Made by a program: the position numbers and the translations under genes. Positions 20,150 to 31,137 of a DNA stretch of 64,000 bases are shown piece after piece. Under the pieces are notes generated by a model. That model had not been told where the DNA came from. It saw only the letters and a program-made list of their open reading frames with translations, and did no database searches. The DNA is taken from contig NC_053112.1 of the NCBI RefSeq assembly GCF_010015445.1, forward strand, positions 3,826,749 to 3,890,748. The letters run 5' to 3'. Numbering within the stretch: the first letter of the stretch is position 1; each line of letters starts with the position of its first letter. Source of the stretch: Perca fluviatilis. Taxonomy: Eukaryota; Chordata; Actinopteri; Perciformes; Percidae.

Positions 20150-21941
20150 GAGATGTCATCGTTGTCAAACTCCAGGACTCCGTATGTGTCCTCAAAGTCC
20201 TCGCCGCCTCCTTTCGCCGTCCCCTCCGTGGTTTTGTACGGCACTGCCACGACGCCGCGAGCTCCCGCCGTCCGGATTACCTTCACCTCCATCACCCCGA
20301 TGCTCTCGCTCACCGTCACAACCGGCTCCTCGAACGTAAAGATCCCCGCGTGGTCGTCATCGAAGATGGTGACGGTGGCCGTGCACGGCAGCCCTAAACC
20401 CGCCAGGACGTCCACGTGGTTGGCCTCTCGCTCGCCGGAGCCGGCGCCCTCCGACACGACGTGCACATTGCTGAGGTGAACCAGGAAGTGCTCGTCCTCC
20501 TCAAAGATGTCATCGTCGATGATGTCGATGCGGATTTCCTTTTCCATCTCTCCCGGCTTGAAGACTACCGTTCCTTCGGTAAAGCGGTAATCCGATCCGG
20601 CGTTTGCGGTGCCGTCTTCGGTCCGGTAATCCACCGAGACAGACCTCGTCAGGTCTCCGCCACGGCGCACCACGTTCAGCGCCACGCTGCCGCAGTTCTC
20701 CAGACACTGGTAGCTACCGGGGTCAAAGAACACCTTGGAGGAAAAGTCGTTGACCGAAACCTCGGTGCAGATATCGTGCTGCGTGGCTTTCTTGGCTTGG
20801 TCGGAGGCGTGCTTCTTCAAAACATTTCCCGCTCCCGTCATGATCCTCGTCGCCTGACAGCGGTAGAAAGCCCGACTTTTCTGTTGCTGGTTTAAAACTT
20901 GGTAGTTGGCGAGCTCCATCAACTGCTCCATCTCTTTCTCGGGATGTTTCTGTTTCAGATCCTTCAGGATCCGGGCGACTTCTCTGCGAGCCTCCTCTTC
21001 GTCCGGCTCCTCTTCTCCGTGGGAGTTGAGCATTCTCCCGTCCATTTCGACGTCAACTTTTGAGGGAAGCTCCGGCTCTCCCTCCGTTTCAATAATCATC
21101 CCCTTCTGCTTCCCCGCTCGGTACCGTTTGTACATGTACTTGTAGAAGAGAAGTCTGCGATCGGCCACATAAGCTAATCCGACACAAATGGGGAAGAAGA
21201 AGAGCGTGAGCAGGCCCTCCCATATCTCAACAACGCCGGGAGAAATCACGGCGAGGATCAGATAGAGCCACGTGTACGCGAACACGCTCCACGTGGCGGT
21301 GACGAAGAAAACCCTCAGGTGCTTCACCTTCCTGGTCTCTCCGTCGGGAATGACCGAAACACAAAGCCCGATGATGACAAACATGTTGAAGGCGGCGCTT
21401 CCCACGATGGTGTTCGGGCCGAGCTCGCCGGCTTCGAAGCCGTGGCCGCAAACCTCCACGACGGACAGCAGGATTTCTGGCGCGGAGGAACCCAGCGCCA
21501 TCAGGGTCAGGTTGGACACCGTCTCGTTCCAGATTCGAACCGTCGTGGTGACCTTCTCCCCGTTGGGTTTCGTGACGGTGATCTGTCTCTCCTGGGAAGT
21601 GATGACCTCGATGGACGACATGAAGCGGTCGGCGATAATGGAGACGCCCAGGAACATGTACGCCAACCCCACGAAGTAAATAATGGCTCTGGCGATGCGG
21701 TCGGGGAAGGGCGGGTTTTCCGGCTCCCATACCGGCAGGACGACACCGTCAACGCAGCCGGCGTTTTCTCCTCCGCATTTGGAGTGGTTTCTGAGCGTGC
21801 TGTTGGACGTGAGCGCCGGAGGAGAGCCTCCCGCCGCGGAATATGGAAGCTGAGTTGAGATGATGGACAAAAGGAAAAGCAGATGAAGGGCAGGGAGCAG
21901 CGACAAAGTCCCGGCTGGGCTCATGGTGAGATCCCTTAAAC
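20150..21941 (-). CDS. slc8a1: Na+/Ca2+ exchanger (NCX1-like), main coding exon
   Basis: A plasma-membrane antiporter that exchanges about three Na+ for one Ca2+. Translation starts at 21,924, 17 bases after an acceptor (TGTCTTGCAG); the donor is GTAAGT at 20,144-20,149, leaving 591 codons plus two bases. A signal peptide covers residues 1-31, with NxS/T sites at 41 and 46. The alpha-1 ion-binding repeat follows (SNLTLMALGSSAPEILL at 137-153, GPNTIVGSAAFN at 169-180). The XIP autoregulatory segment is at 257-275 (RRLLFYKYMYKRYRAGKQKG). Calcium-binding domain 1 is at about 385-520, with the acidic IIDDDIFEEDE cluster at 468-478, and domain 2 begins at about 521 (FDDDHAGIFTFEE). XIP and the ELANYQVL region match NCX1 better than NCX2 or NCX3. 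A fish-specific NCX4 paralogue cannot be fully excluded. Exons A and B join in frame. The second transmembrane half lies outside the window. Confidence 0.95.
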
Positions 21942-22710
21942 CTGCAAGACACAGAAGGAGACTTTAGGTTTCTGTCGGATTGTTCAAGTCAAGGTTGTGG
22001 TTAGAAGGGATACAGCCGGGATACGCCCGGAAATTACGCAAAATGAGCCATGAGCACTGAGCGAGTGTTTGCTAACACTAGCAGCTAAAGTGAGGTTTAC
22101 GACTAGCTTAATGCAAACCAATGTTGCTGATAGCTACATTTAGATTTTGGTTAAGCCCTATGGTACCAATCCCATGCATGACATATCTCAATTTTATTAA
22201 GGTAAAATAACAACTGGTAAATATAAGGTAGCATGCACAATAAATGACAAGAAGCTGGAAAACATAACTTATGCAATAACTCTGGTTTACCATGGAATGA
22301 TTAATATATTTTGTTTTCCCATTAACTGTTCATGTTAGCTGTGCTGTCACACACATAAAGGCTATAGTTACATCTGTTGGGTGACATGGAAGCTGTAATT
22401 ACAGGGTCACATCTCTCTCTCTTTAAAGGTCTGTGCTAAGTGGCTCTACCATATTTAAATCCAAAATGTGAATGTAATTTCAACAGCAGCACAACCTTAC
22501 TGCACAATAGTTGTCTTATCTGATGCCATCACTAGCCTGATTTAAGAATTGAATTTAGGCTGCTATATTTAACAGTGAGTTCATTTCATTCAGGTGTGAG
22601 GATGGTGGATCAGGAAAGGCAGGGGATGGCAACAGGCAGGTCTAACATTAGGTGGAAGTGTAGGGGGAGCCACTTGATACCAACAGATTAAGATTCATTT
22701 TAATTTTAAT
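21942..22710. other. Upstream intron of the exchanger gene
   Basis: No exon, transposon end or RNA gene recognised. Confidence 0.4.
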
Positions 22711-22761
22711 TCCAGTATGGTTTGAAGTTCTGTGGTCAACAGAACTTCAAACCATACTGGA
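22711..22761. repeat. Perfect 22-bp inverted repeat with 7-nt loop
   Basis: The arm TCCAGTATGGTTTGAAGTTC TG (22,711-22,732) is exactly complementary to 22,740-22,761, with loop TGGTCAA. It could fold as a small hairpin on either strand. It is not at the end of any element I can delimit. A small-RNA precursor, a palindromic MITE relic and chance are all possible. Confidence 0.9.
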
Positions 22762-23292
22762 CATTTAGCTTTCCATCTCTGTCTGCACTATTGTTTTCCT
22801 CAAAAAGGATGGAGAGCTACTCACCACTCAAATCACATCAACCAGGGGTGATGATTAGGTTGCCAATTGTCACAATTTGGATTCCAAGGGCAACCGTTAA
22901 TGTTGAGCCCTGATATATCTCTAGGTATGGTGAAAGGTATGTGATGATGTGGGGGGGCTATTTTAATTCCAAAGGCCAAGGGAACTTTATCAGGATGCAT
23001 AGTATCCTGATCCATGAAATAACTGGCCTTTATAATAAACATCTGCCTGCCTCTATGGGAATCTAACATAGGGGTGTACTGACTTATGCCCCCTGTATTT
23101 TAAGGAAGAACATTTATTTATTTACTATAAATTATTCATTCACAAAGAAAATTGGTGTCCTTAAAGGTTGGATTTTTCCTAATTTTTTAAAATTAAGATC
23201 AATTTCCAAAAGATGATCTTTTATTCCTCTTTTTAGTCAACTGTAGCGTGTGTGTATTCACTTATACTGAGCACTCTGTATATATATATATA
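22762..23292. other. Probable old DNA-transposon remnant
   Basis: The text around 22,920-23,260 (GTATCCTGATCCATGAAATA, CTATGGGAATCTAACATAGG, GTGTACTGACTTATGCCCCC) resembles a common fish Tc1-like remnant, but I could not define ends or a transposase frame. Ends in a short TA run. Confidence 0.35.
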
Positions 23293-23826
23293 CAGTACAG
23301 GCCAAAAGTTTGGACACACCTTCTCATTCAATGTGTTTCCTTTTTATTTTCATGACTATTTACATTGTAGATTCTCACTGAAGGCATCAAAACTATGAAT
23401 GAACACATATGGAATTATGTACTTAACAAAAAAGTGTGAAATAACTGAAAACATGTCTTATATTTTAGATTCTTCAAAGTAGCCACCCTTTGCTTTTTTT
23501 GATAACTCTGCAAACCCTTGGTGTTCTCTCAATGAGCTTCATGAGGTAGTCACCTGAAATGGTTTTACCTTCACAGGTGTGCTTTGTCAGGGTTCATTAG
23601 TGGAATTATTTCCCTTATTAATAAAAAGCAAAGGGTGGCTACTTTGAAGAATCTAAAATATAAGACATGTTTTAAGTTATTTCACACTTTTTGTTAAGAT
23701 ATAATTCCATATGTGTTCATTCATAGTTTTGATGCCTTCAGTGAGAATCTACAATGTAAATAGTCATGAAAATAAAAAGGAAACGCATTGAATGAGAAGG
23801 TGTGTCCAAACTTTTGGCCTGTACTG
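23293..23826. mobile_element. Tc1/mariner MITE, copy 2
   Basis: Same family and orientation as 18,620-19,150: starts CAGTACAGGCCAAAAG, ends CTTTTGGCCTGTACTG, TA on both sides. The copies differ by scattered substitutions and 1-3-bp indels. It landed next to or inside a TA-rich tract that continues to 23,910. Confidence 0.93.
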
Positions 23827-23858
23827 TATATATATGTATATATATAAATATATGTATG

Positions 23859-23911
<53 letters not shown>

Positions 23912-23912
23912 A
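23827..23912. repeat. (TA)n microsatellite with TG interruptions
   Basis: TATATATATG and TATATATATATATATA runs directly after the MITE. Confidence 0.95.
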
Positions 23913-24426
23913 CATATTATTATTTCTAAATTATGGTAGACCTACAGTGGCTGATATACCATACATGATGATGTCCGGCACACTTATTTATATATTTTTT
24001 TGGATGCATATCCCTCTGACACTGGGTAGTTCCGCCCCTGCTCTTGTTATTAAATATGATGCTTTATCATTTATCCAAAAATATATTTTTCATTTAACTG
24101 ATAATAACACAATCGTTTCTCAGAGTCACGTTTACAAACTCAGTAAACATTAGTTTTACTATAACATCACCATATACTGCCATACTAAAATATATATTAA
24201 TATATATAAATCACAGTGTTACTGTACAGAAGAAGAAAATCATGAACCTACCGTCACTCAAACCGTCTCGGAATCAAAAACAATAACAAACGCTTTTTTA
24301 TCAGAATCTCCAGAAATACGTCAGAAGAGTTTTTAAACAATAAAATCTGTCAGAAGATGAGACGAGAAGCAGGAACGACAACGGAGTGATCCAAAGACAC
24401 ACTGCTGCCTGCTCTACTTCATCACA
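23913..24426. other. Intron DNA, no gene recognised
   Basis: AT-rich. A purine-rich segment at 24,355-24,420 precedes the pyrimidine tract. No feature assigned. Confidence 0.35.
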
Positions 24427-24622
24427 CTCCTCCTCCTTCTCCTCCTCTCTCTCCCTCTCTCTCCCTCTCTCTCCCTCTCTGTCTCTCTCTCTCTCTCTCT
24501 CTTCCTCTCTGTCTCCCTCTCTCTCTCTCCCTCTCTCCCTCCCTCTCTCTCCCTCTCTCTCTCTCCCTCCCTCTGTGTCTCTCTCCCTCTTACTCTCTTC
24601 TCTCTCTCTGTCGACACCATCT
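24427..24622. repeat. Polypyrimidine (TC/CCTCTC)n tract, about 195 bp
   Basis: Almost only C and T on the plus strand, with CTCTCTCC units. Such tracts can form triplex (H-DNA) structures. Frames on both strands are repeat artefacts. Confidence 0.95.
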
Positions 24623-24766
24623 GAATCCTTTTTGGATTACATTTTATCTCCAAACTAAATGATAACTTTACATCTTTATGGTTACAGTTGAGCTCTGCCA
24701 GACAGAAAGAGGAGAGAATATTTTAAGGATAGATTGTGTGAGACAGTCCTCAAAGTATCTTAGTTA

Positions 24767-24947
24767 CAGTTTTTTCCGATTGCTAAACGACAGTGGGCAC
24801 AACTGGAGTCACATGTGCAAAACTCAAACTACAGTCTGCACTACCTACAGTCACCTGAACTAAACAGTTCACATCACCTGCAAAACTCATTCAAAGCAAC
24901 ACAACTCTTAACACACGTCTCAAACAGTATGCACAGGCCTCACTGAG

Positions 24948-24984
<37 letters not shown>

Positions 24985-25978
24985 AGATAACACACACTGT
25001 CTCTCAGAACACACTGAGGGTAAAAACACTAGCATCAAACACCAATACACAAATACTAACTTTTTCATCTTTACAGTTTGAACAATTTGAGTGACTTGAC
25101 ACTACTCAACAGTTTATTTAAGGAAAAAATATAGATTGTATAGCATACCAATTTTTACATAAGGTAAACAAGAAGGAATGAAAATCAGCAGTTTTCTTCA
25201 ATAAAGTATTTTGTCTCTAGTAATTTATGGAATTACTGGGGGGAAAAAACTAAAGGTACATACGTAACAGTACCAACGAATAGTGTGACTAATCCTGCCT
25301 CTCTCCAGCATCATGTGGCAAGTTCTCTTCATCACATTGGATGTCTTCATCATCTCTAAATACAAATGAATGTGGTGTTTCTATTGCTTTCACCTCCATT
25401 ACTTTCTGAAAAACAGTAAGAACACAGTTTTACTACTGTAAAGATATTGTGTTTTTCACTTTTTTTTATAGCTGTGTATATAACCTCAGACATCTGACCT
25501 GGACATATTGGTATCTTTGCTCTTTTACCCGTTTCTCTCAAACGGTACAGTTTATAATTGTTTCATTCTTATTTGGTGCTTGTATACAAAAAAAGTCTTT
25601 CTGATCTTTCTCTGTATAAATACCATATATGTTCACTAACTAGTCTAAAACTAGACACCTGCTTAGGCTTTCAGCTAAAATTGCAATCAGCAGTGTTTGA
25701 TAGGCACCAGACTGAAATCTATTCTGTTTTGAATGTGTGGTTAACAGTGTTGACAGCAGTGTGTTAGCATTTGAACAAAGTGCTGTAAATCTACAGTGTT
25801 GTGCACGTTGTGGTTAAAGTCATGGGATAAGTGTGTAGAGTTTTGAAAACTGTGTTCAAGCGATGAGAAACGAACTAGAGTCTGGTCCACGTGAACTGCT
25901 GCTGTGCAGACTGTAGTTAGAGTTTTGCACATGTGACTCCACTTGTGCCCACTGTCGTTTAGCAATCGAAAAAAACTG
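24767..25978. mobile_element. Mariner-like element with long inverted ends
   Basis: The left end CAGTTTTTTCCGATTGCTAA and the right end TTAGCAATCGAAAAAAACTG are inverted copies. The match continues through ACGACAGTGGGCACAA, GTGGAGTCACATGTGCAAAA and CTACAGTCTGCAC, about 75 bp per arm. TA flanks both ends (24,765-24,766 and 25,979-25,980). The 1.2 kb body has an (AC)n run at 24,954-24,980 and no transposase frame I can recognise, so it is non-autonomous or heavily decayed. Confidence 0.88.
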
Positions 25979-26247
25979 TAAATCATGTATCATCTCACAA
26001 TGTCATGATGGCTTATATACAGACAGCTGTCTTGATCATTTTAAAGATGCAGCGTTATCTAATGCTAAGACATCAACACGCGCACATACAGACGAAGTGG
26101 AGTAATATAAATGCTTCCTTTCCACTACTCTGACACAAGACAGTTTGACACAAGGACAGTCTGTCGTTTCTGGACACTTTCAACTCTTTTTAGACACTTT
26201 TTTACTCCAGTTTCCAAAATCATTTTTCTTTACTTTTAATACTTTAA

Positions 26248-26529
26248 AGTGATGGTTTGGAGTAATTTCACCCTAGGCTGCTTTGCACCATGACCTGGAG
26301 CCAAACACCCCCCATGAGCTTTTTTTTGTTTGTGGTTACAAACTTTCTAATGCCTCATTTTATAAGTACAGAAACTATTTGTACTAGTGTAGAAGTTTGG
26401 TATCATTCTGGGCATTATTAGTGGGGTACTTTACAAGATACAAACGTGGATCCATTAGCACCTGCACTAAGCTGACCAGCTGATAACGCTAACTCGACAA
26501 ATGTTATGAAATTACTCCGAACCATCACT
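26248..26529. mobile_element. TTAA-flanked MITE, 282 bp
   Basis: The ends AGTGATGGTTTGGAGTAATT and AATTACTCCGAACCATCACT are inverted copies with one mismatch. TTAA occurs at 26,244-26,247 and 26,530-26,533. There is no coding capacity. Confidence 0.9.
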
Positions 26530-26691
26530 TTAAGTATATTTTGAATGCAGGGGTTTTACTGTGTGTGATATTAGTACTTTTAATGCAGTAAAGGATCTGA
26601 AAACTTTGGGAAATCTGCCTCAACACTACATTATTAACACAATCAACACCAGCTCCCTCCTACAAAAAACTGCGAAAAAAAATACAAAAAA

Positions 26692-26876
26692 CATCTGGGT
26701 GTCAAATGTGCTCTACATCTGGGTGTAAATGTGCTCTACATCTGGGTGTAAATGTGCTCTACATCTGAGTGTAAATGTGCTCTACATCTGGGTGTAAATG
26801 TGCTCTACATCTGGGTGTAAATCTGCTCCACATCTGGGTGTAAATCCGCTCTACATCTGGGTGTAAATCTGCTCCT
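26692..26876. repeat. 23-bp minisatellite, 8 units
   Basis: The unit ACATCTGGGTGTAAATGTGC TCT recurs eight times with small changes (GTCAAATG in the first, ATCTGCTC and ATCCGCTC in the last ones). Confidence 0.93.
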
Positions 26877-26910
26877 TTTTGTCCTCTCTGGGCGCCTGTA
26901 CTCACCTCTG

Positions 26911-27131
26911 GTCCTGATGCAGCAGCAGCAGAGAGTGCTGTCAGGAGGCAGCGCTGCGTCCGATAACTGCTCTAAATTTAACAGAAGCAGGCTTTGTTCT
27001 AAACATGGCCGTGTATCTGCGTGGGAGCGGCTGCTTATCGCTGCTCGGCCAGCGGGCCATGGCCATACAAGGCTCTGCAGGGCCCGGGGCCGTCCAGCAG
27101 CTCCTCGGCCCCGCCGACACCTGGGGGAGAT
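26911..27131 (-). other. Candidate GC-rich 5' exon of the exchanger gene
   Basis: A GC- and CpG-rich island. On the minus strand it lies between a possible acceptor (TTATCTCCCCCAG, near 27,132) and a consensus donor (AGAG|GTGAGTACAG, near 26,905-26,911). It sits 5 kb upstream of the exchanger's first coding exon on the same strand, so a non-coding first exon or promoter is possible. No long conserved protein frame is visible. The plus strand has a 42-codon frame from an ATG near 27,006 with a leader-like start, which is an alternative reading. Confidence 0.3.
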
Positions 27132-27174
27132 AACGGCTAACGGCTAACGGGGACACCGGAATGCTGGGATAAGT

Positions 27175-27176
27175 GT

Positions 27177-27251
<75 letters not shown>

Positions 27252-27252
27252 C
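27175..27252. repeat. (CA)n microsatellite
   Basis: About 38 CA dinucleotides, one CG interruption near the end. A shorter CA run lies at 27,438-27,462. Confidence 0.97.
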
Positions 27253-27440
27253 AGACAGGTTTGTGGCACTATCTTTGTGGGGACTTGTCATTGACATAAT
27301 GCATTCCCTAGCCCCTTACCCTAACCTTAACCATCACAACTAAATGCCTAACCTTAACCCTTACCCTCACCAGCATTTTGACCCCACAAGTATACTGGAC
27401 TCCCGGTTTTTGGACCCCATGAATATAGTTAAACAAGAAC
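27253..27440. repeat. Common fish interspersed repeat
   Basis: GGTTTGTGGCACTATCTTTG, GGGGACTTGTCATTGACA and CCCTAACCTTAACCATCACA followed by GACCCCACAAGTATA is a repeat I recognise from many fish genomes, usually next to CA microsatellites as here. Its class is not clear from this copy. Confidence 0.5.
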
Positions 27441-27462
27441 ACACACACACACACACACACAC

Positions 27463-28279
27463 AGTGTGCAACCTTGAGGGATTTTCCACTCGGAGAAGGT
27501 GACATCCAGAGAGACTCGAGCGGAGAGACTGGTTGCAGCAGGAAAGAGGGAAACTTCAAACCATGCCAGGACCAGAATGTTTTAGTCTGAAACAATGAGA
27601 CAAACACACACATCAGTAGTTTGTTGATGCAGCCGGTGCTGTCAGCCACACTACCATATCACTAGTTTGTTCCTACCCTCTAAAATGACCCACAGGAGCC
27701 TTTTCATCCTCATAGAAATATGTCAAAAAGTAACAAAAAAGTCAAATAAAGCGACAAAAACGTCAGAAAGGTGACAAAAATGTCAACAAAAAGCAACAAA
27801 AGGCTCAAATAGAGCGACAAAAAAATAAGAAACAGCAACAAAAACAGCCTCAACTCAACTTTGGATTCAACATTTTGGACACAAACACACAATTTCCTGC
27901 ATTCTGTTGAATTCTTCTGCAACAATTTGGGCCTTTTCTACATCAACTTACGGTGCTAATGTGTAAAGGAAATTATAACAGGTCTTTAGGAGGGGGTTGC
28001 ACTGTCCAGTTTCTATAATTGGGGGGTAAATTAAACCTATGATATGTACACTCTTCATCCTCACAGAGACACACTCAACTCAGGTACGTCACACACAGGT
28101 ACAAAATATCAAGTATATGACAGGTATCTGTCCTAATATCTCAACCAGACAAGGTTGCGCTCACGGTTTGAAACATGTTGTTAGCGGTGTGAAACGCTCA
28201 CTAATCCAAGTGCTGGTAATAATTTAGGATAGCGGTGTGAACTAGCATTAGTGATATCCAACAAGAACCCACATATATA
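27463..28279. other. Intergenic DNA with an A-rich tract
   Basis: At 27,715-27,860 degenerate GTCAAAAA/GCGACAAAAA words recur. No gene recognised in the remainder. Confidence 0.4.
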
Positions 28280-28878
28280 ACACATGACCAAACCAAACAT
28301 TTTAAACTACTATACATGGGGGCTAGCTCTGTTCTGGTCTGTCCTCTGGACACTATAGAGGAGGTGGGGGATAGGAGGATGTTAGCCAGGCTGGCTAACA
28401 TCCCCCCCCACATGAGACAGTGAGTTCCCTGAGCAGCTCCTTTAGCAGCAGACTGCTGCAACCTCAGTGCTACCGCAGGTCCTTCATTCCAGCAGCCGTC
28501 AGACTCTTTAATATAACATCATAATGTAGCACTGCTCGCTGTCTCTGCAATATGAGCCATCACTGGACAATATTCTGCACTATGCATATTTATCTATTTA
28601 TCACTGTTTGTCATCTCCAACTGTGCAATATGTCATCTCTATTCATCTGTATATCTGTTTATATAAGGTTGTTTATTGTGTACATATGTTTGTTTTATTA
28701 CTATTATTATTATAACTAATTATATTTTTCTATTTCTTATACTTTATGTATATTTTTTCTCCTATGTCTACTTGATGTGTATTTGTGTTATTCTGATGTG
28801 TGAACATTTTTTCCTTTTGAGCTGCTGTAGCACAGGAGTTTCCCCAGTGTGGGATTAATAAAGTCTATCTTATCTTAT
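28280..28878 (+). mobile_element. LINE (CR1/Rex1-like) 3' end
   Basis: The end reads CCCCAGTGTGGGATTAATAA followed by AGTCTATCTTATCTTAT, the typical 3' tail of fish CR1/Rex1-type LINEs. Upstream, 28,380-28,510 contains the end of the coding region in broken frames (CAGCCGTCAGACTCTTTAAT). A related tail in the opposite orientation lies at 46,755-47,225. Confidence 0.65.
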
Positions 28879-29554
28879 AATAATCTTACATCGAATAAAA
28901 CATGCACCTTGTTCATTTTCACACACACTTACTAACAGCTGAAATGCAGACAGATAAAATTGTGTCGCTTTCGCCTCCAAGGCCACCGAAAGCTGTCGGA
29001 GCCCAGATCAAGCTCCCATAATGCAATTTGAAATGAAAACAAACAGAAATACAACCATAGATATGTTTGATATCTATGAATACAACTGTGAATCAAGTTC
29101 TATGGACAATTTCTGTTCAAATATACGGTCTGTACAACTGTTGAAAAGATATGTCTGAGAATAGTGGCTTTGGTGATCCTCTGAGTTATCCACTGTGAGG
29201 GAAATATGTCTCAACTGCTGGACGGGTTGTTCTTTGTGAACGTTTGGTTATCTGGCACCATCATGAGGACAAAGTCTGTCTCATACTTTGGTTTATATAT
29301 CAAATAGTTTATTTGCAATAAGGATTATATCCAGATAGATCAGCTGCAGACTCTTTGGACACGGTTACAGCTGATATGCTTATATATTTTTTTGCAGATT
29401 CAGAAAAACACAGCCAGAGAAAATCTCCCTCATTGAGAGTTGATGATAATAAAGCAGCAGAGAGGTGATGACTGATTATCACCACTCACATTCCTCCATG
29501 CTCTTTATTTTTAGTGTGTGTGTGTGTCTGTGTGGATATGTGTATGTGTATCAT
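28879..29554. other. Intergenic DNA, no gene recognised
   Basis: Contains a short GT-rich run near 29,515-29,550. Nothing else assigned. Confidence 0.4.
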
Positions 29555-29710
29555 TTACTCTCTAACCGGGAGGTTTTACAAAGAATATGTTAGATTATTT
29601 CCTCTCTAACTGGGAGGTTTTATAAAGAATATGTTAGATCATTTCCTCTCTAACTGGGAGGTTTTATAAAGAATATGTTATATAGTTTCCTCTCTAACTG
29701 GGAGCTTTTG
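29555..29710. repeat. 44-bp tandem repeat, 3.5 units
   Basis: The unit starts CTCTAACTGGGAGGTTTTAT and continues AAAGAATATGTTAGATxATTTC. Starts are spaced 44 bp apart (29,561, 29,605, 29,649, 29,693). Confidence 0.93.
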
Positions 29711-29852
29711 GGACTGATTGGTGGGATTGCTGTTGACAAAGTCCACATGGTGATACACTGGTAAGAGCCAATAAGGTTTAACCATATATCAGCTCATTTA
29801 AAATAAATAAATATCTATACGTTACTGTATTGTGTCAACAGATAACTTCATT

Positions 29853-30657
29853 TAACCCTCCTATTGTCCTTGGGTCAAATTTGACCCGTTTTTTAAAAGT
29901 TTCTACATCAGAAATTTGGGATGGTTCCATACAACAAGTTCCTTGCAAGTTAATCGAAGGATCAGTTCACTACTTTATTGAATTTTTTGGGGGGTTTCCT
30001 CCCAAAAAACGGTTTCAAAACAGTATCCTAAAACAAAGAAAAAATTTGACAAAACACAAGAAATTGATATAATTTCATATAAATAAGGTTTCTTGACCAT
30101 GAATTCAAAACAATAAGAGGTAAAACTAGTGGTAATATATTGGTGTGAGTGGTGTGTACAGTATACCGGACGGTAGTGTAAAAAAAACTAAGAAAATGTT
30201 GAAAAGAAAGTGTCAAAATAGTGTCAAAAAGCGAAACGTAAAGTTTAAAACTAAATTTGGGATTCTTTCAACCAAACTGCCCAAAAAACAACATGGATGG
30301 TTCCCTTCAACACTATTAGCAAGTAAAATGAAGGACCACTTTTGAAGAAAAAAACAAAAATGGTTTCAAAACCTCATCCTGACTAAACTTTACGTCTGTG
30401 GTTATCCATCAACATATGTTCCTTTGGTCTGAACTATTAGTCAGAAATAATTCATAATTTCGCTTATTAACTGAAAAGAAACTGAATGAGGTCTACTGGC
30501 AATGGCTTCCCAAGGATAAGTGTAAAACTAGTGGTGGTAGTGGAAAAAAGTCTCAAATGTCTATAAAAAAGGCAAAAACGTCAAAATTGAAGAAACAAAC
30601 GACAAAAAGCGTTGACCCAGGAGTGTATGGTCGACAGGAAGACAACACAAGGGTTAA
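29853..30657. mobile_element. Interspersed element with AACCCT-type ends
   Basis: It starts TTTAACCCTCCTATTGTCCT and ends GGAAGACAACACAAGGGTTA followed by A, inverted over about 15 bases. The interior has GGGATGGTTCCATACAAC-like segments shared with 14,515-14,870 and A-rich GTCAAAAA tracts. No coding capacity is recognised. Confidence 0.6.
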
Positions 30658-31135
30658 ATGTGTTATTTTATGTGTGAGAGCTTTCAGGCGAAGTGATTCA
30701 GCTCTTTATTTCTCTGTGTTCAGCCGGCGAACGCCAGCTGATGCCAGAGCTGCAGGACAGGATACAGACAGTCAGCAGAAAGGGAAGCTCCACTACATTC
30801 AAATCACCTCTAACACAAGATTTCACAAAAATCTTCATTGTCTGTTCATGAAAAACTCATGAAAAGACAATGGAGATTTTTGACGAGTCACTTTTTTCAG
30901 AAGGACCTGGAGTCAGTTTCATTCTTCAGTACAGGTGACCTGGTACTAAACCCACCATGTAACCAAGCTCTGTTGTAAAACCTAGACAAAAATAAGCTCA
31001 AGCTATTACAGGGTTGGTTATGACGTGAGATAACGCACCGGTATCAGATCGGTACTCCGTATCAGCTGATACATAAATTCAGATTATGGGATTGGGAAGG
31101 ACGAAATGGTATCGGACCATCTCGAGCTATACAGT
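30658..31135. other. Intergenic DNA, no gene recognised
   Basis: The last 100 bases (ACCGGTATCAGATCGG, ACTCCGTATCAGCTGATACA) look like part of another repeat, cut by the following Tc1 insertion. Confidence 0.4.
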
Positions 31136-31137
31136 TA

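Noticed and set aside
20146..21858. Several plus-strand open frames of 80-179 codons opposite the exchanger exon
   Set aside because: Antisense shadows of a GC-rich coding exon; no independent domain, start context or splice sites.
27006..27131. Plus-strand 42-codon frame starting MAVYLRGSG as a mitochondrial leader exon
   Set aside because: Ends at a stop without a good donor and no downstream exon was seen; kept only as an alternative to the minus-strand 5' exon idea.
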